A stretch of 64,000 nucleotides of DNA from Cymodocea nodosa (taxonomy: Eukaryota > Streptophyta > Magnoliopsida > Alismatales > Cymodoceaceae). Positions within the stretch are counted from its first letter, which is position 1, and every line of letters starts with the position of its first letter. The notes below the pieces were generated by a model, which did not search any database, was not told the origin of the DNA, and saw only the letters and a program-made list of their open reading frames with translations. The translations under genes and the position numbers were made by a program. Positions 32,390 through 44,267 of this stretch are shown one piece after another. The stretch is from NCBI GenBank assembly GCA_036874045.1, contig CM072341.1, forward strand, positions 5,220,501 to 5,284,500. Direction: 5' to 3'.

Positions 32390-33322
32390 ATGGAATTGAT
32401 GCAATTACCAATGGATGCACTAAGGGAAATACTAAGTAACTTGTCAGCTAAAGATCTGTGCAGGCTATATTGTGTATCAAAGGAAATTAAAGACTGTATT
32501 GAAGAAAAATATTTTGAGGGACTACAAGCTGCAAAAATGACTAAGATTAGAGATGGATTCATATGGAGGTCATTTAATCGTAGTTCAAATACCCATGAAT
32601 ATCTGGCTATGGAAGAAACTACTAGAATTCCACCCAATGCATTAGAAGGAATGAGTCATATTATGGGGATAGATGAAGGATTAATCATATACAAGACTAG
32701 ACCAAGGTATGCAAGTTTATCATTACTTGATATTTTGATAAGAAATCCTATAACAGGAGAAGAATGGAATATAGGAAGACCTAATATATTTGAAGCACCA
32801 ACTGTAAATTGTGGGTCAACTTTAATATTTTTTGATAAAAATTCTGCAATTCTTGAAAAATTATATTATTGGAGACCTATAGGAAATTGGGGTGAAGATT
32901 TACGCTTAAGTGTGTATAATTTTCTGAACAAATCTTGGAATGAAAACATTATAATATATCTTGGACAGAAATCATTAATTAACCAAACACATGTCATACT
33001 TGATGGTTATATCTATTTAGTCACGGAGATATCATTAGCATATGGATCTGATTTATACATAGTGAGCATAGACAATTATGATGATTATATAGAAATTTTA
33101 CCTGTACCGAGTGAAATAGCTAAACCACCATCTGCAGAATTTAATGAAATTCAAATAAGAATGTGGTATAATGAAGAAGATGATCCTACTTTATGTCTAA
33201 TAAGATGGTGGGATGAACTGATGAAATTTCAAATATGGATCATGGAAGACATGAATGAATGGAAGTGGGAAGAGGAGTATATTGAAATAGATGTAGAAAT
33301 AGAAACTGCTACATTACCCTAG
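32390..33322 (+). CDS. F-box protein carried by gypsy retroelement, copy 3, intact
   Basis: A complete 310-residue frame from ATG to TAG. The F-box lies at about residues 6-46 (LPMDALREILSNLSAKDLCR, IEEKYF), with hydrophobic positions as in SKP1-binding F-boxes. An F-box-associated region follows (LDILIRNPITGEEWNIGRPN, DLYIVSIDNYDDYIEILPVP, a Trp-rich end with WWDELMKFQIWIMEDMNEWK). The likely role is substrate adaptor of an SCF ubiquitin ligase; the target is unknown. No internal stop is present although the gag just upstream is broken. It lies between an LTR-PBS-gag remnant and the 3' noncoding module plus LTR, in sense orientation, so transcription would come from the LTR. A host gene origin by capture is inferred. 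Confidence 0.88.
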   Translation: MELMQLPMDALREILSNLSAKDLCRLYCVSKEIKDCIEEKYFEGLQAAKMTKIRDGFIWRSFNRSSNTHEYLAMEETTRIPPNALEGMSHIMGIDEGLIIYKTRPRYASLSLLDILIRNPITGEEWNIGRPNIFEAPTVNCGSTLIFFDKNSAILEKLYYWRPIGNWGEDLRLSVYNFLNKSWNENIIIYLGQKSLINQTHVILDGYIYLVTEISLAYGSDLYIVSIDNYDDYIEILPVPSEIAKPPSAEFNEIQIRMWYNEEDDPTLCLIRWWDELMKFQIWIMEDMNEWKWEEEYIEIDVEIETATLP

Positions 33323-33978
33323 AACCATAAAGGATCCCTTTCTGCATTACATATCATTAATGGTAATACACTCGTATTTGGAATTTATAATATATTGCAT
33401 GTTTACAAATTAAAAAGGAACAAGAACTGCATTAAAACAGAATTAATAGCAAGAAGAACTATGCCTAAAAAGTTTGCTTGGATTGATACATTTATTCCAT
33501 TTGTTTCTACTTTTCAATCATGTTCTTAAGTTGTGATTTTGTGTGTTTAACGTGTGTATTATGCATTTTTTTTTTTTTAAAAAAAGAAGAAAAAAAAGGA
33601 ATTTTGAAGTTTTTCATGTTCATTTTATAAAAAAAAAAAAAAAAAAAACAAAATATCAATCCAGTTTGTTGGTATCTGTTCTGGGAAACCAACTGGCTTA
33701 CTTGTGAGCCACCAAAGGCATAGAAGCCTGGGTTCCACACAAGACACTGATTTATTAATATCTGTTAAATGTTATTTTGTTTTATATTCTGTATTTATCT
33801 AGGAATGAAAAGTTTTTCAGAATCAAAAATCGAAATATGTAGAAAGAGATACAAATGGAACAAGGTATGTAACCAATTACTTATCCTGAATTTTAAATCA
33901 AACAAAACTTTATTCATGCCTGCTACAATTACTATACTTATTGTCAAATCTTTTACATTGAGGACAATGCAAAATGTA
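33323..33978 (+). other. 3' flank of F-box copy 3
   Basis: No convincing gene. Contains poly-A runs (33567-33600, 33630-33648) and the block GTTCTGGGAAACCAACTGGC shared with the other copies. It also contains a short segment bounded by TTTTTCAG and AAGGTATGTAACC (about 33815-33870) that could be a small exon. Confidence 0.5.
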
Positions 33979-35331
33979 GGTATGGGGGGGAGGTAATTAA
34001 AGTAACAGCCATGTAAGTTTGTTAATTAAAGGAATTAAAATGGTACTGCAAAGTTTTGAGGAAATTGAAAATTTTTATGAACTTGCTGTAACTATCTGAT
34101 AATTGAGATTGTAAAATTTTTATAAACTACTTGAATGTTATATTTAGAAGGCTATAAAAGATGCTATAGAATTTATTATTTATGTAAATCTAGATATAGT
34201 ATCTTATGATTTTTCTGAATTTCATGAGTTTAACAGTTTCACGATTTTAAAATGAAATCAGAATATTCAATGCTTAATCAGAAAATTATCTGAAGTCCTG
34301 AAGGAGCTGAGATGTGAATTCTAGATTAAATGAAACACATATGATGAAAGATACATTTACTTTGACTGATCGAACTTGTAGAATGATTTATGTGTAGATC
34401 TTATTAAACTACAGATAAAGTATGAGCTTATTATTATGGATTCATATTTTTAGTAAATGATAGAAGCAGGATTATATGAGATTGGTATTTTACTGCATCT
34501 GTATTAATGAAATATGTGCATATACAGTATGTGATTAATGCTTTGTTTTGTGTGTGCATTTATTTTTAGAAAAAAAAAAGAAAAAAAAGAAAAAAAAAAA
34601 GAAAAAAAAAAACTTTGAGAGTTTATTGACTTGTTTGATTACAAGCCTTTTGTACTTGAGCAAATAAGTATATAAGGATTGTTGACCTGAAAAAGGACTC
34701 TGAAAATCTGGCAACCTAAGATCCTAATCAGATTTGGGATTGTTGACTGAAAGCTCGTTACATGGGTACATTAGAAAGCTCTTGTATGATTCAAGCTTGT
34801 CAAATTAACTTTTAAAGTACACAAAAAAAAAGAAAAAAAAAAAACATATACTGTTCTGAAAAGATGCAAGTGTTTTGTGAAATACAGATATCTTATGAAT
34901 CGAGTATATTTTCTGTTATCTAGAATTGCTGAAATATGAATCTTGAATTGACTTTTGAAGTTGTTTAATGGAAATACAATTCTTTATTCTACTTGTCTTA
35001 ATTAGATTGAATTGGATTGTACTTTGATTCGTATGTTGTTGAAATTTCTTCTAGAAAAACTTATTGGAAAATTCAGGATAATAGATGATGAAAAGAAGAG
35101 CAAACGATAATATAATTAACACCTATATGAAGATGATATACTTTGTATGTAATTTACATATATTCTAAATATCTTTGCAGGTTGATTACTGAAACATACA
35201 GAATATATGTTTATGTTGAAAAAAAAAAAAAAAAAACAAAAGGGGAAGAATTAATTCTAGCACTTTTTAAAAGACCAATTAATTAGATCTTAGTTTGCTA
35301 AAGGACTAGCAAAATTTAGGTATGGGGGAAG
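33979..35331 (+). other. gypsy 3' noncoding module with two polypurine tracts
   Basis: Tract 1 (GGTATGGGGGGGAGG, 33979-33993) and tract 2 (AGGTATGGGGGAAG, 35318-35331) bracket 1.3 kb without a sense gene. The middle (about 34130-34840) is homologous to 40600-41210, which lies inside a copia element. The MYPCNEL antisense frame is interrupted in this copy. Confidence 0.7.
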
Positions 35332-36124
35332 TGCTTAGAATGAAAAAGTGCATATTATTAACGATTAAATGATGGTTAATTGCATAATATTTAGCTTATC
35401 ATATGAGAATTAAGCCATTATGTTATAATTGCACTGTTATATGCTTTAATTGAAGAATCTGCTTAATTTTGAGGAATTAATGTTAATTTAGTACATTTAT
35501 GAACTGTTGGTAAGTTGCAGGCTGTGAAATTCTTAAGTATCCGAATTTTCTGATATTTTAGACAGTTATGTTTAACATACCGAACAAATTCAGATAGTTA
35601 TGTTTAACAGACCGAATATGTATCAGATAGTTATGTTTAAATTGCCAAACAGTTATGTTTAGAGAGAATATTTTATTATTTCCAAATGTACACGTGTCGA
35701 AACTAGAATGAATGTCTTAAGTGAATTTTCGGTGAGTTAGCTGTCACTATCCGAAAATGCATCTAAGCATCGGATAGTTAGACCTGCAACTCTTCGAAAT
35801 GTTATTTTTAAACTGCTACTGACACATGTCGAGATTTGGTAGATTTACTTAAGTTATAACTCGTTAAGTTATCATAAGTGTACGCGTTGAGTTACATGAA
35901 TATATACTAAGGTAACGCGTTAGGTTAGCGGCTTATTTCTTTATTGCATGTATTTTATAGTTATTTTCTAAAATGCCACTATAGCAGTTGCAGGAGCAAA
36001 CAGTTGGAAGGAAAAACCACGTTTGCACGTATCACGTAGGAATTCAATCGTGCAGGGAGAAAGAAATCATCGCCGTTGATCTAAAGGAAGGAAATCCAAC
36101 TGACCATTCAAGTAGAAGCAGTTA

Positions 36125-36415
36125 CTACTGAAGAAATATAAAAGAAAAGAGGAAAAAAAGAAGAAGGGTGTGTGATTGATGGACGACCAGTGTATACAGA
36201 GGAGGAGCATCGAGCTTTCTGCAGAAAGTATCGGCGATTCTCCAAAGTATCACACCAACCATTGTATCACCACCATAATCACCAATCATCAGAGGTCTGT
36301 GAGGATACTTGCCTGATGTCGGGTCGATTCCGAGCCAAACACAGTGCTTGACAACCATTGTGAGGAGTGATCGCGTCGCGGGAAGGGTAGACATTTTCAC
36401 CAAGCGCCGACTCAT
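36125..36415 (-). other. conserved antisense frame in LTR leader (MSRxLVKM type)
   Basis: A 96-residue antisense frame similar to 5500-5697 and 9987-10277. Coding status is unproven. Confidence 0.25.
36137..36144 (+). promoter_or_regulatory. LTR TATA box
   Basis: TATAAAAG in the conserved LTR context. Confidence 0.6.
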
Positions 36416-37290
36416 ATTTTAAGAGATCGTAAAGCTTTTGGCTTTGGCCTCGGGTTGATGCCTGTATGTTGAAGAGGAGATCATCTTGCAATTCTGGACT
36501 CGCAATTCTATAGGGAGAGGAGACAGAATTGTAAGTGGTTTAATTTTCAATGGTGTAATCGCGTTGCAAGTAGTGTCGGAAGTATTTACTATCAAGTGAG
36601 ATTACTTTACATTTCACCTTTCGCCCATTTCCATGTTCATATCAAAAACAAAAATACCAAAAATAATTTATCTTTGTTTGTATGTTGTATTTGAGTGTTG
36701 TATCGTGATTAATGTTATCTGTATCAATTTTATGATTGTTTTATGTTAGTTTTAATTTTACAGTTTACTGAAATTGGTTCGTACAAAAAACTTAAAGATT
36801 TTAATGGTGACTGTTTGAATCATCTGAATGTTAGTATTACTTAATGATAAATCCAATGTTAACTAGCATTAAAAAGCTTAATTGATGTTATTTACAATCT
36901 ATGGAATCGCCCAATGGTTGGCCGAATTCCTCTGTAAATAGCAGTATTATAAAGAAGAGACAGGCTCGTGGAGTTAACTTAAGTCCATGAGGATAGTCCG
37001 TTGAGTTATCCATAACTCAACGAACTTAGTCCGTTGAGTTAACTGTAACTCAACGGAGTGCTTATTGAATATAAATTTGAATTGTTCACGATCAAACATT
37101 TCTTAAATTCGTCAGCAATTCCCTGTAGGATCGACCTGTACTTGCACATTGATACAATAGACATTATGCACTTGCAGTTAAAGTACAAATTGGAATTAAT
37201 ATCTAAATTGTATTGAAGGTTGTTTGTTTACTTCTAAAAGAAAGAATAGGCATAGAGATAAATTAACTAAGTAAAAGAATAGAAGTAACA

Positions 37291-37859
37291 ACGTGCGTAA
37301 TAGGATAACTTAAGTTCCAGAAAGTTATACCTGTAACTCACCGAAATCCTTCAAATTTCGGATAGTTATCTTTCTAACTCTCCGGAAAGTCTTTTAAGCT
37401 TCTATCTTGGAATTCTGCATGTGGTAAATTGAATGACTTAAGTTTCAGATAGTTATACCTGTAACTGACCGAAAAAGTCAGATAGTTATCTTTCTAACTC
37501 TCTGAAAAGTCTTTTAAGCTTTCAGATAGTTAACTTTCTAACTCTTTGAAAAGTCCTTTAAGCTTTCAGATAGTTAACTCCTTAACTTTCCGATCATTCA
37601 ATCTTTCTTAACTGTCCGATCATTTTACTCTTTGAAAAAGTTAGATAGATATCTTTCTAATTGTCCGATAGTATTGGTGCTGCTGTAAACTTGCTCTTCA
37701 GATACTTTGATCTATAACTATCCAATTTTTTGTAGCAGGACATTCTAGGATTAACTGCAACCTGTTTGCTACTTAGAATTGTCTGTCTTCTGATCTTTTG
37801 CTGCATTGACTTATCTATGAAATACAATATGTTTCCTCACATAGGTTTTGCTTAAACTT
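37291..37859 (-). repeat. copia LTR fragment
   Basis: Matches part of the third copia's LTR (55730-56300): ACGTGCGTAATAGGATAAC, repeated GACTTAAG/GGATAGTTATCTTTCTAACT/CTCCGAAA units, then CACCTGTTTGCTACTT-like sequence. It is joined on the left to a gypsy LTR at an ACGTG box. On the right it joins the first copia unit's pol. Confidence 0.75.
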
Positions 37860-40492
37860 CAGTGAGAGGTTTACCAAAGATTAAATACTTAAAGGACTTT
37901 ATGTGTGATGCATGTGAGTTAGGTAAACTTCACAAAAACTCTTTTAAATCCAAAACTGATATATTAAGCAAGAGAGTCTTAGAACTTATACATATGGATC
38001 TATTTGGACCAACAAGAATCATGAGTCTTGGTGGTAAACGGTATGTATTTGTTTTAGTAGATGACTTCTCTAGATAAACTTGGGTATATTTTCTAACATC
38101 TAAGACAGAAGTTTTTGAAAAGTTTAAAATGTTTTGCAATCTTGTTCAAAATGAACAAAGTGTCTCTATTCAAAAACTTAGGAGTGATCATGGTATTGAA
38201 TTTGATAATGATCAAATGGATAAGTATTGTAATAAGCATAGCATTAATCACAAATTTTCTTTTCCAAGAGCACCGTGTCAAAATGGTGTTGTTGAGAGAA
38301 AGAATAGATCACTTCAAGAAATGACCAGAACTATGTTGAATGAACATAAGTTACCTCAAAATCTTTGGGCTGAAGTAGTGAATACAACTTGTTATGTTAT
38401 TAACAGAAGTCATTTAAGACCTTATGTTAATAAAACTCCTTTTGAAATTATGTTTAATAGGGTTCCAAAAATTTCCTATATGAAATCATTTGGCTGCAAG
38501 TGTTTTATTCTTAATGCTAAGGATAAAAGGGATAAATTTCAAGCTAAAGCGGATGAAGGAATTTTTGTAGGTTACTCTACTAGAAGTAAAGCCTATAGAG
38601 TATATAACAAGACTACTAAAACTATTGAAGAAACCCTCCATGTAAGCTTCAATGAAAATTCTTTTAGAGAATCTCAATCTAAAGCTGATAATGATGATAT
38701 GATCAATCTCCCAAAAGAGTTGGAGATCAATAGAGAGATTGAAGATTTATCTAAGAAAATCAAAAATATGAACTTAAATGATCAAACTAATGATGAAAGT
38801 GATGGACCTTCAGATGTTGATGAGAATATTGAGGAAAATCAGGGAAATTGGTGTTATTCTTCATCACATCACATTACTCAAGTCATTGGTAATATTAATG
38901 AGGGAGTTAAAACTAGAGCTTCAGTATATTTAAATAGTATGTGTATGTTTGTTTCTATGGTGGAACCAAGGAATATATAAGAGGCATTATTTGATGAAAA
39001 TTGGATAGTGGCAATGCAAGAAGAACTAAATCAATTCATCAGAAATGATGTTTGGGAATTAGTCTCTCCACCAGAAAATCAGTCCATAATAGGTACAAAG
39101 TGGATCTTTAGAAATAAAACTAACGAAACTGATCAAGTTATAAGGAACAAAGCTAGATTAGTTGCACAAGGGTATACACAGGAAGAAAGACTAGATTATG
39201 ATGAAACATTTGCTCCTGTGGCTAGGTTAGAAAGTATTAGAATATTATTGGCCTATGCTTGTTATATGGATTTTAAATTATTTCAAATGGATGTAAAGAG
39301 TGCATTTCTAAATGGTTTAATTAATGAAAAAGTTTATGTAAAACAACCACCTAGATTTGAAGATATTAAAAATCCTGACTTTGTGTATAAATTGAAGAAA
39401 ACCTTATATGGTTTGAAGCAAGCAGCTAGATCATGGTATGAAAGATTATCTACTTTTTTAATAGAAAAAGGTTATATCATGGGAAAAGTGGATCATACTC
39501 TATTTATCAAGAGAGATGGTAAAGATCAGATTGTTGTTCAAATATACGGGGATGATATAATCTTTGGAGTAACCTCTGATAAGTTGATAAAAATATTCTC
39601 TGAAGAGATGACTAATCAGTTTGAAATGAGTATGATAGGAGAACTTTCATATTTTCTAGGACTTCAAATTAAGCAAATGGATAAAGGTATATTTTTAAAT
39701 CAGGAAAAATATGTAGATGAAATGCGTAAGAAATTTAATTTTAATGATACAAGGATTCGAGGAACTCCTTTGAGTACTTTAAAGTTAGATATTGATGACG
39801 TAGGAAAATCAATAGATCAAAGAAAATACAGAAGTATGATTGGTTCTTTACTTTCTTTGACTTCTAGTAGACCTGATATTATGTTTGCTGTGTGTGTTTG
39901 TGCTAGATTTCAATCTAATCCTAAATAATCACACTCAATTGCAGTTAAAAGAATATTTAGATATATACAAGGAACTAAAAATTTTGGATTGTATTATTCT
40001 AAGGATAGTTTAATAGATCTTATAAGATATACTGATGCTGATTATGCAAGATTTAAATCTAATAGAAAAAGTACAAGTGACATATGTCAATTATTGGGAA
40101 ATAATTTGGTGTCATGGTTTAGTAAAAAGCAAAACTGTGTAACACTTTCTACTACCGAAGCTGAATATGTTGCTACTACACTGTGTTGCACTCAGATTTT
40201 GTGGATAAGGCAAACCTAAGAAGATTTTGGATTATCTTATGATACAACTGAGATTTATTGTGATAGTAATTCTGCAATAAATTTTTCCAAAAATCTTGTA
40301 TTACATTCTAGAGCAAAGCATATAGAGGTTAGACATCATTTTCTAAGAGATAACGTAATTAAAGGAAAAATTAAATTAGAATTTGTGTCTAGTAAAAATC
40401 AATTAGCTGATATATTTACAAAACCTCTAGATGAAAATACATTTTGCAACATTAGACTAAATTTAGGTCTTTGTAGGCTATGTGATTTGTAA
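37860..40492 (+). pseudogene. copia (SIRE/Maximus-type) pol: integrase, RT, RNase H
   Basis: Starts within the pre-integrase region (GLPKIKYLKDFMCDACELGK). Integrase has HMDLFGPT, RSDHGIEFDN and NGVVERKN as its D, D and E sites. RT (39008-39928) has VWELVSPPENQSIIGTKWIF, FQMDVKSAFLNG and GLKQAARSWYERL. At the catalytic site it has YGDD where this lineage normally has YVDD. RNase H (39989-40492) has YTDADYARFKSNRKSTSD, STTEAEYVA and SRAKHIEVRHHFLRD. Stops lie at about 38075, 38978, 39926 and 40217. Protease and gag are missing on the left. With the env-like gene at 41994-44267 and the LTR at 44759 it forms the 3' part of one element. Confidence 0.92.
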
Positions 40493-41993
40493 AATGCTTA
40501 AACTCCACATAAAAAGATAAATAGTATTGATGATGTTGTTCACCTCATAGATATTATATACTTATCATAAATATCTAAAGTAATATCTAAACTACTGCTT
40601 AAGATACTCTGTATTTATTGTAAAATCATAGTAGTATCTTATTGATTTTAAGTAGTTTATCAATTTTAATGGTTTTTACGATTTTAAGCAGAAGTGTAAA
40701 TGAAAAACATTAAATACTTCTGACATTCTGAAATTTTGATTAAGTGTTTTCTTTGAATCAAGGAAAGTGCATATGATCATGCATGGATTTGACTTAATTG
40801 ATTAAACTTGTAGAATAAGTTATATGTAACTCATCTTAAACTGTTAATCAAAAGTATAAGCTTATTGAAACTGATTCATATTCTCAGTAAAATCATAAAA
40901 GTAAAAATTGTATGAGATTTGTGTTTTATTGCATCTGTATTAATGGAATACATATATACTGTGCTTAAAATGAAAAGTGCTTACAAAGTGAAAATCTTTG
41001 AGTTTATTGATCAATTTGATCACGAGCCTTTTGTACTTGAGCAGATAGGTATGTAAGGATTGTTGTCCTAAAAAAGGATTCTTTAAATCTGGCAACCTAA
41101 GGTCTTGATCAGATCTAGGATTGTTGACTGAAAGCTCATTACATAGGTACATTAGAAAGCTTTTATATGATTCAAGCTTTTCAAACTAACTTTTAAAGAA
41201 AATTATCAATAATTATATTTTGAAAAGAAAAAGTTGTTTCATTAATTACAGATATCTTTGAATCAAATATAGTTTCTACCAATATGACTATTGAGTTATT
41301 GAATCAACATTAGTACTTTTGAAAATGTTTATTTGAAATACATTCTTTTATTCTCCTTGAATTAATCATATTGAGTTCAAAGTTGTGTTTTGATTCATAT
41401 ACAGTAGGACATGATTTTGGAAATCGTTTTTGATGAAGTCAGAATAATGGAAGTTTCTAAAAAGAAAATTTAACATAGTTATACTTAACATCTATTGTTA
41501 TACAAGTATATTTTGTATTTTGATTGAATATATATATAAAGTATATTTGTACGGGGAGGATTAACAATGTCCAAAACAGATTAATATAATTCAGAATACA
41601 AATCTTGGTTAATCTGAATTAATGTCCTCTTAAAAGCTTGATGAAATAATTTACAAAGACAAACAAACTATTTTAGATTCAAAGGACAGGAATGTTAGAA
41701 TAGTTTACAATGTTCTGAAGAAAATGATAAGGTATAACTATTGTGATGTGTTCGGAACGTTTCAATTGGAAGCATCCAAAAATTGTTTTAAGTGTACTAA
41801 CTAGACGTTATGTTAGATAAGGTAACGTGTAAAACTATCTCTAGACAGCGTTTTACTCGTTAGGTTAGTTAACTCAACGAGTTATGCTTGAATATTTCAA
41901 GTACCTTGATTGAATAAACTTTATTCAATATTCATTTAACATCTAAACCTGACTTCTCTTCATGTTGAGTTATTCGCCTAAAATTGTTGCTGT
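40493..41993 (+). other. copia pol-env spacer, homologous to the gypsy 3' noncoding module
   Basis: No sense gene. About 40600-41210 aligns with 34130-34840 of the gypsy unit (for example GTATGAGCTTATT, GTATGAGATT, TTGTACTTGAGCAGATAGGT, GGATTGTTGACTGAAAGCTC). The alignment appears to continue weakly to about 41560. A palindrome (TAGTTAACTCAACGAGTTATG) lies at 41810-41890. Finding the same noncoding block in two superfamilies is unexpected. Confidence 0.7.
40940..41152 (-). other. conserved antisense small frame (MYPCNEL type), in copia
   Basis: A 70-residue frame beginning MYLCNELSVNNPRSDQDLRL. It is the copia counterpart of the gypsy antisense frames at 3937, 12888 and 20358, open over the same roughly 52 residues. 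Confidence 0.32.
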
Positions 41994-44267
41994 TACAACC
42001 TGTGATGATGGTCTCCAAGTTCTACAAAGGTCGTGGTAGAGGAAAAGGCAAAAGTAGAGGAGATGCAAAAGGAAAAGAAATAGAGAATGATGAAGTTCCA
42101 CGCACTTGGTTTAAGAAAATTTTGCAAGTTGACAAAATGTTATCAAAAATTTATAGTGAATACTTCTTTCCTGAAGATATACTGAATGAAGTTAGATTAG
42201 AGCTTCATAATACTGATGCTAGTATTACATATAGGGGATTTAAAGTAAATATGATAGAGAATACCGTATGAAATGTGCTGAAATTGCATTTTTGGAACAG
42301 TATGCAAACTATATGGAAAAAGGTGTAGGTTCATCAAATAGAATTCCTCAAACTCCTATTAGTGGTACACAACTACAACCATTTGAGGAAGAACATGAAT
42401 CTGCTATACCTACCCCTTTATATTCAAAACAAGTAGAATCAAATATTGCTGTAGATAAAAAAAAAGTTAACAGTCTTCGAAAGGCTATAGCAATAGAAAG
42501 TGCATTTGAAGAATTAAAGTAGAAAACTTTTATGGAGAAATTTGAAAAGAAAACAGCAATACTTGAAGAGGAGAAACATAAATTTTATAGTAGAAGGAAA
42601 GTTAGAAAAATTATGTCTTCAAAGACAAAGTCTATTGAAAAAAAAAATCAGATGAACAATTATTTCAAAAGGACAATGTATGTCTAGACATTATACCTTA
42701 TTGTGCATCTGATAAACTCATTAGTTTCGAGTATACTGAAACTGATGATGATAATGAGACTTTATTTTCTCTTGCTAGAAAACTTGAGAAGAAATGCAAG
42801 TCAAATATAAGCTCAAGTTTTTCTATTAGTACAAGTCCTGATGATGCAGAAATTGAAAAATCAGAGCATTAGGCACCTGACATTGAACAAGTTATTGCAG
42901 ATATAATTGGCAATGTTGAGGCAGTAACTAGCTCACAAGCTGATTTGTCTAGAGTAGCAGATATTGAAAAAGTTAAGACTCTAGAAGAGCTAAACGTTAA
43001 TCAGCCTTCTTCAGAATCTATAGAAGCAGAGTCTGAGAATTCACAGCATGTATCAATGGAGATATCTATTGAACAAAATGAACAATTATAGATAGATACA
43101 CCGATTGTAGAATTTGTGGAAAAATTGAACTCTGATCATTCTATAGAGACTTAATAGATGAATGCTGAGTATATTGACAATGTTCCTTACACTGTTGAAG
43201 TTGAAGAATCAAGCTTACATATGCAGCTTCAAGAAAATATTTTCACAAAGGAACAACATGACATTCATTTTGAAGAAGAGGTTCTTGAAGATGAATTAAA
43301 CTCTGAATCAAGGGTTCATGTATCACCTTCTTTGTGTACAATATTAAAAATTCAAGGTAATTCAATTCATTTTAGATCTGAAGAAGCATTGCAGAAATAT
43401 AATAATCTGATTACATGTCAAATTCTACATGCTCGACTAATAAAATTCAGAAATTTGATAGAAATAAAAGATCTATTTGAGTATCAAGGCATCATTCAAT
43501 TCTTGCTAGTTGGAACGAAATGGGAGCAATACACAAAGCTTATTGCAGCTTTTTATAGCAATCTGGTCAAGAATGAAAATTTTCTGAAAACTCAAATAAA
43601 TCAACAAGAGTTTATATTGTCTCCTGAGTTAATTTTTGAAGTTTTGGGATTAAAGAATGAAGGTGTTGTTGTTACAAACAAATTTGACATAATTAGACAA
43701 CTGGAATGGAACATTCAGTCTTTATCAAAAATTCCAAATGTATATTCTAAAATGAGATTAATGGAAAATCTGAATGCAGAGGCAAGGTTCATTGCAAATA
43801 TATTGCATGCAAATTTCTTTCAGAGAGTTGGACACAATTTGGAAGTTAGTAGAAGCTGTTTATATGCAACTTATGGCCTGTTGAATAGAATTCAAATCAA
43901 TTGGTTTGATGTTTTTACTTCTCAACTACAACATATGAGTTCGAAGTTATTTTATGGTGATGCTATATGTAGAATCCTTACAAACCAATTGAATTTATCC
44001 GATTGGCCTTTTGAAACTAAAGGCATGAGAGCATTTAGTGTAAAAGATTTACAACGATTCTAGGCCATGCATAAACCTCAACAACAACAACCTAATTGTA
44101 CAGACGATATACAACAACAACAATAAAGTTATTCAGTTCAAGCAGAACAGCAAACCTAGATACCTCCTGACCTAGATGATGTACTTACCGACATCAGAAA
44201 TGATATTAGGCATCTAGGAGATAAAATTTGTAATGCTATAAGTGATATACTTAGGAGGGGTCGATAA
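41994..44267 (+). pseudogene. env-like third ORF of first copia unit
   Basis: Probably starts at the ATG near 42005 with a basic, glycine-rich stretch (KFYKGRGRGKGKSRGDAKGK) that could bind nucleic acid or act as a nuclear signal. Frames then continue through acidic Ser/Glu-rich sequence (42268-43150) with several stops and a frameshift near 42640. The conserved block is open for 301 residues (43158-44063): NLITCQILHARLIKFRNLIE, LFEYQGIIQFLL, LIAAFYSNL, VLGLKNEGV and SKLFYGDAICRILTNQLNLS. A Gln-rich stretch and a C-terminal helix (DVLTDIRNDIRHLGDKICNA) end it. It is related to the gypsy env-like ORFs in this window. The role of this family is unproven. Confidence 0.7.

Larger units (their letters stand above)
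35332..37290 (+). repeat. gypsy LTR, plus orientation
   Basis: Starts TGCTTAGAATG after tract 2. Palindromes of the GATAGTTATG/TTTAACAGACCGA kind lie at 35550-35930. A TATA box, the leader GTAAGT (about 36528), and a palindrome cluster with the perfect hairpin (36960-37065) follow. It is cut at AGAAGTAACA (37290), about 50 bp before the expected end, and joined to copia LTR sequence. Confidence 0.75.

Noticed and set aside
33567..33650. Poly-A runs as a sign of a LINE or processed gene end
   Set aside because: The runs lie inside sequence colinear with other F-box flanks and no target duplication or LINE sequence is present.
34600..34800. Possible tRNA or small RNA in the conserved noncoding block
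   Set aside because: No cloverleaf, A-box/B-box pair or CCA-type acceptor could be made out by eye.
29390..37290. LTRs at 29390-31835 and 35332-37290 as the pair of one complete F-box element
   Set aside because: The left LTR belongs to a different subgroup (closer to 21193-23400) and carries a copia segment; no target duplication is visible and a copia LTR fragment sits after the PBS.
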